Positions 24,868 to 27,707 of a stretch of 27,707 nt of DNA are shown here, one piece after another. Numbering within the stretch: position 1 is the stretch's first letter; each line of letters begins with the position of its first letter. The notes under the pieces are model-generated. The model worked only from the letters and a program-made list of their open reading frames with translations, searched no databases and was not told where the DNA came from. This DNA is from UBA6168 sp964573725 (GTDB lineage Bacteria; Bacteroidota; Bacteroidia; Chitinophagales; Saprospiraceae), in contig CAZNLJ010000055.1 of assembly GCA_964573725.1 (NCBI GenBank), forward strand, positions 1 through 27,707. Reading direction: 5' to 3'. The translations under genes and the position numbers were made by a program.

Positions 24868-26826
24868 TCAATCGATCGACTCGACGTATTCGGCGCCCTG
24901 CCGGACCTCCATATCCCCCAGCTCCACATCCGCATCCCGGGTTTGTCGGCGGCCGCCGAGGTGGGTATGCAGGAAGTGTTCCGCCACCGCCCAGAAGGAA
25001 ACCCAGTTGCCGGATTGGCGGAAATAGCCGGCCTCCTCGGGATATTGCAGGTAGGTGACGGTTTTGCCGGCCGCCGCCAGGGCATCGGCAAACTTTTCCG
25101 TCTGATCGGCCGCCACGATGGGATCCGCCGCTCCGGCCGCCAACAGCACCGGGCCGATGACGTCCTTGACATAGGTCTGCGGGGATTGTGCGGCCCAGGC
25201 ATCGGAACCACCGGTGATGGCTTGCAAGGCAGGCCTCCAGGGATGGGCGGCAGAGAGGCTGTCCGGCCGGAAAGCGGTCAGGTCGCCCAAGGGTTGGAGC
25301 GCAATCCCGCAGGCGAAGATATCGGGGGCCGCACCCATCGCATAGGCGGTGGCATAACCCCCGTAATACCAGCCCAGGAGTCCGATCCGCCTGCGGCTGG
25401 CATAACCGGCGCGGATGGCCCAGGTAGCGGCATCCACCAGGTCGTTGTGACAGGCGCCTCCCCACTGTCCTTCCGAGGCCGCTGCGAAATCCTTCCCGAG
25501 GCCGGCACTTCCGCGGACCGCCAGGTCCAGGACCACATATCCCCGGTTGGCCAGGAGCTGCAGGTGGCGGGTGGTCTGCCAGTCGTCCCCATGGCCGTAT
25601 CCGCCGACGACGGGGTCGTGTACATAGAATATGGTCGGCAAGGGCGCTTTGGGTGTCCCGTCGGATTTTGCCATCCCGGCCGGTACATACAAGTAAGCCG
25701 GCACCTGGAAGCCGTCGCGACGGGTGACGGATTGCAGGGTCCGCACCGGTGCATCGTAGGCGTCAAGGACCGACCGCTCGCTGAACAGGCGCGTGGCCTT
25801 GCCCTGGCGGCGGTCGTAGCTGTAGTAAATCGCAGGACCGCCGGACAGGACTTTGACCAGCCACACCGAATCGCGGTCGTCCGCAGCGACGAACCGGACA
25901 TCGGAGCCGGTTTCCTTTTCCAGGGCCGACAAGCCCTCGGCAGCCGATACATCGGCCAGCTGCCGACGGCCGGCCGACCAGGCGACGGAAACCGCCACAG
26001 GCGCTCCGGAACCGTCGAGGAAAGCTCCCTCCGCCAATACGTCCGCCGAGGGGTCTTCCGCCACCACCCGCATCGCACCGCTTCGGAGGTCCACCTCCCA
26101 CAATACCGCCTTGTCACGGTCTCCCGCAGCCACCAGGTAAAGAGCCGACCCGTCGCGCCGAACCGATACAACGCCGGCTCCTTTCTCCCGCTCCGATAGC
26201 GTCAGGACCTCTTTCCACTCGCCTTCCTCGCGCCGCACCAGCACGGAAGCACCTGCCTCGCCTTCCCGCAAGCCGGCCAGCCAGGTGAAGTTCTCATCGA
26301 AATACACTTCCCGGAACCCGTCCATGCGGCCCAGGCGTTTCAGGCTGCTGCTCATCAGGTCCAGGATGTAGATGCCGCTCCGGAGGGTATCCTTCGCCTG
26401 CAGGTCCACCACCACCTTGTTCGGGAATCGATGGCTCCGGTACAGGAACCGGACCTGTTCGAAGGGCGGAACCCGCAGTTTGCGGGGCGGGGTGGTCGTC
26501 AGCCCCGCCGTGTACAGGTGGGCCTCCGACCCCTGCCGCAAGGCGACCGCCAATCCGCCGTTCCCCGTCGGCATCCAGTCGAGCAGGATCCCGTCGAAAC
26601 GGCGTTGCTTGACGACATGGGGAAGCCGGACCGGAACGTAGTTCAGCAAACTGTCCGCCGCCCGGCCGGTCCGTTGGTACAATACATGGGCGCCGTCGGC
26701 CGACAAGGTGATGTGCTGTTTGTCTTTTTCCAGAAAAAAGAGGTCACGGGGAATCAGCCCGTCCACTGATTGGGCCTTCCCGGTGAGAAACAGCAGGAGG
26801 CAGAGGGAGGTCAGGGTAGTCTTCAT
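24868..26826 (-). CDS. S9 prolyl-oligopeptidase-like protein, catalytically inactive
   Basis: 652 residues from the ATG at 26826; signal peptide 1-19. Residues 30-355 are a propeller-like region with DPP-IV/acylaminoacyl-peptidase strands, and 365-625 an alpha/beta-hydrolase domain that keeps the fold landmarks: RGSAGLGKDF (438-447), a full nucleophile-elbow layout and VIGPVLLAAGAADPIV (556-571) with Asp568. The elbow reads GWYYGG (485-490), so Tyr487 replaces the serine. The C-terminal loop reads YPEEAGYF (595-602), so Gly600 stands where the histidine of EGHG should be. HGGP, which forms the oxyanion hole, is HDPV here. It is therefore probably a secreted pseudo-peptidase that binds peptides or partners. 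Last 27 residues are acidic and extend beyond the fold. Confidence 0.85.
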   Translation of the reverse strand: MKTTLTSLCLLLFLTGKAQSVDGLIPRDLFFLEKDKQHITLSADGAHVLYQRTGRAADSLLNYVPVRLPHVVKQRRFDGILLDWMPTGNGGLAVALRQGSEAHLYTAGLTTTPPRKLRVPPFEQVRFLYRSHRFPNKVVVDLQAKDTLRSGIYILDLMSSSLKRLGRMDGFREVYFDENFTWLAGLREGEAGASVLVRREEGEWKEVLTLSEREKGAGVVSVRRDGSALYLVAAGDRDKAVLWEVDLRSGAMRVVAEDPSADVLAEGAFLDGSGAPVAVSVAWSAGRRQLADVSAAEGLSALEKETGSDVRFVAADDRDSVWLVKVLSGGPAIYYSYDRRQGKATRLFSERSVLDAYDAPVRTLQSVTRRDGFQVPAYLYVPAGMAKSDGTPKAPLPTIFYVHDPVVGGYGHGDDWQTTRHLQLLANRGYVVLDLAVRGSAGLGKDFAAASEGQWGGACHNDLVDAATWAIRAGYASRRRIGLLGWYYGGYATAYAMGAAPDIFACGIALQPLGDLTAFRPDSLSAAHPWRPALQAITGGSDAWAAQSPQTYVKDVIGPVLLAAGAADPIVAADQTEKFADALAAAGKTVTYLQYPEEAGYFRQSGNWVSFWAVAEHFLHTHLGGRRQTRDADVELGDMEVRQGAEYVESID

Positions 26827-27100
26827 TGTATGTCTTTGCATTTCCGATATACGTATGCCATGGATATACGGAGAAATGGGCTCGGCGGTTGCCGCATGCG
26901 GGCACTAAAGTAGGGGCTGCATGCAGCCGGCGGCGCTGTTGCCCGGCCGACATCCGGGTGGTCGCGGGTATGTACTTCCAGCTCATCTTTCGCACCTCAA
27001 GAACCAAATCGAATATTTTGATTGCAAGGTTCGCCTGATTGTCAATAAACGTACGCTACGCCTGACCAATGGGTCTTTATGGCACTTCTCGCCTTTTGGA
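26827..27100. other. Upstream region of the S9-like gene, no gene seen
   Basis: Last piece of the Bacteroidota-type DNA. It holds a perfect 14-base palindrome, GGCTGCATGCAGCC, at 26915-26928, and no CAAAnnTA on the plus strand that would give a minus-strand -7 box. The sequence turns GC-extreme after about 27,100. Confidence 0.5.
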
Positions 27101-27180
27101 CAGGACGGCCGGCGGCGCGCGCGGGGGCCCCGCCCGCCCGCCCCAAAAAATTTTTTGGGGGGGGGGGCCCCCCCCCCCCC
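27101..27180. other. Low-complexity chimeric junction
   Basis: GC-only sequence leads into a perfect 20-base palindrome of four C, six A, six T and four G at 27141-27160. A run of 11 G (27157-27167) and then 14 C (27168-27181) follows. Such an array is not found in real genomes of this type. It abuts exactly the end of a foreign gene, as expected for an assembly or amplification artefact. Confidence 0.8.
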
Positions 27181-27653
27181 CAGGCCCGGTGATAGGGTGA
27201 CCCCGCCAGGATCGTCGCGGCACGGTAGAGCTGCTCGACCAGCATCACCCGGACAAGCATGTGGGGCCAGACCATCCGGCCGAAACTGATCGACAGATCC
27301 GCACGGTCGCGCAGCGCCGGGGCCAGCCCGTCCGCCCCCCCGATCACAAAGGCCGCATCCTGCCGCCCGTCATCGCGCCAGCGCGCCAGCAAGGCGGCGA
27401 ATTCGGGCGAGGACAGCATCCGCCCGCGCTCGTCCAGCGTCACCAGCAGCGCCCCCGCAGGCACCGCCCGCAGGAGGAGCGCAGCCTCCGCCTCCATCCC
27501 GCCGCCCTTGCGGTCCTCGACCTCGGTCTCGGTCAGCGGACCCAGCGCCAGCTGCCGGCCCGTGCGGTTGAACCGCATGTGATAGTCCTCGAGGATCGCG
27601 CGTTCGGGCATGTCGGCACGCATCCGGCCGACCGCGCAGATCTGGATCCGCAC
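27181..27653 (-). CDS. rlmH: RlmH (23S rRNA m3Psi1915 methyltransferase) of alphaproteobacterial type, stop codon cut
   Basis: 157 residues from a GTG at 27653, full length for RlmH. Features: VEDRKGGGMEAEAALL (45-60), LDERGRMLSSPEFAALL (73-89), the SAM-binding FVIGGADGL (102-110), SFGRMVWPHMLVRVMLVEQLYRAATI (123-148) and the typical end SPYHRA. RlmH methylates pseudouridine 1915 of 23S rRNA helix 69. Codons are nearly all G/C-ending, and the protein reads like Rhodobacterales, unlike every other gene here. The frame reaches alanine 157, and the next codon should be TGA; the last base is lost to the junction. The 54 bases beyond the start (27654-27707) are too short to assign. This gene does not belong to the same organism. 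Confidence 0.92.
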
Positions 27654-27707
27654 AGGATCACGCGCCGCGGTGGGCGCCGCGACGCGCCGGGCCGAGGCCG
27701 CCGAGGC

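Noticed and set aside
1..27707. CRISPR arrays, tRNA or rRNA genes, insertion-sequence transposases
   Set aside because: None seen. The repeated segments are hairpin repeats or protein repeats without CRISPR-like regular spacers, and no transposase motif was found.

Overview
The window is two unrelated pieces of DNA. Positions 1 to about 27,100 come from a GC-rich member of the Bacteroidota, most likely a Saprospiria/Lewinella-like lineage. The evidence is a type IX secretion (T9SS) C-terminal domain on a secreted hydrolase, SprB repeats, a TolB-like propeller fused to an outer-membrane barrel, an RDD protein, WG repeats, YdeI-type DUF1801 protein, weak ribosome binding sites and TAnnTTTG-type -7 boxes (9741 and 23005). 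Positions 27,181-27,707 encode an alphaproteobacterial (Rhodobacterales-like) RlmH. They are joined to the rest through a homopolymer/palindrome run that looks like an assembly chimera.

Layout. 1-142: edge of a short tandem, palindromic repeat with an open minus frame. 305-1150 (-): divergent UDG-superfamily-like protein. 1503-2026 (-): 5'-truncated DMT transporter. 2011-3099 (-): helix-turn-helix-like protein of unknown family. 3100-3869: gene-poor, with a relic of a pRiA4b ORF-3 gene. 3870-7553 (-): a four-gene, overlapping operon read in the order acyl carrier protein, cytochrome P450, MBOAT acyltransferase, membrane-anchored SGNH protein. 7554-8123: no gene seen. 8124-8744 (-): pRiA4b ORF-3 pseudogene broken by one stop codon. 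9022-9657 (+): YdeI-like protein. 9802-10539 (+): RDD membrane protein. 10690-12165 (+): secreted protein of unknown family. 12358-16410 (+): a 1350-residue propeller/SprB-repeat/OmpA protein. 16916-18235 (-): T9SS-exported serine hydrolase flanked by inverted copies of a dispersed hairpin repeat. 18702-22160 (-): TolB-like propeller plus surface-antigen barrel. 22327-22974 (+): metallo-beta-lactamase-fold hydrolase. 23038-23658 (+): membrane TPR protein. 23664-24692 (-): WG-repeat protein. 24868-26826 (-): an S9 peptidase homologue that has lost its catalytic serine and histidine.

The strongest candidate for an undescribed system is the ACP-P450-MBOAT-SGNH cassette. It resembles the Dlt logic (carrier protein, MBOAT membrane transferase, SGNH partner), but a P450 takes the place of the adenylating ligase. 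This suggests that a carrier-bound acyl group is oxidised in the cytoplasm and then moved to an extracytoplasmic acceptor. No function can be proven from sequence alone.

Much of the rest is cell-envelope biology: outer-membrane and surface proteins, exported hydrolases and a pseudo-peptidase. Several decayed genes and hairpin repeats lie between them.
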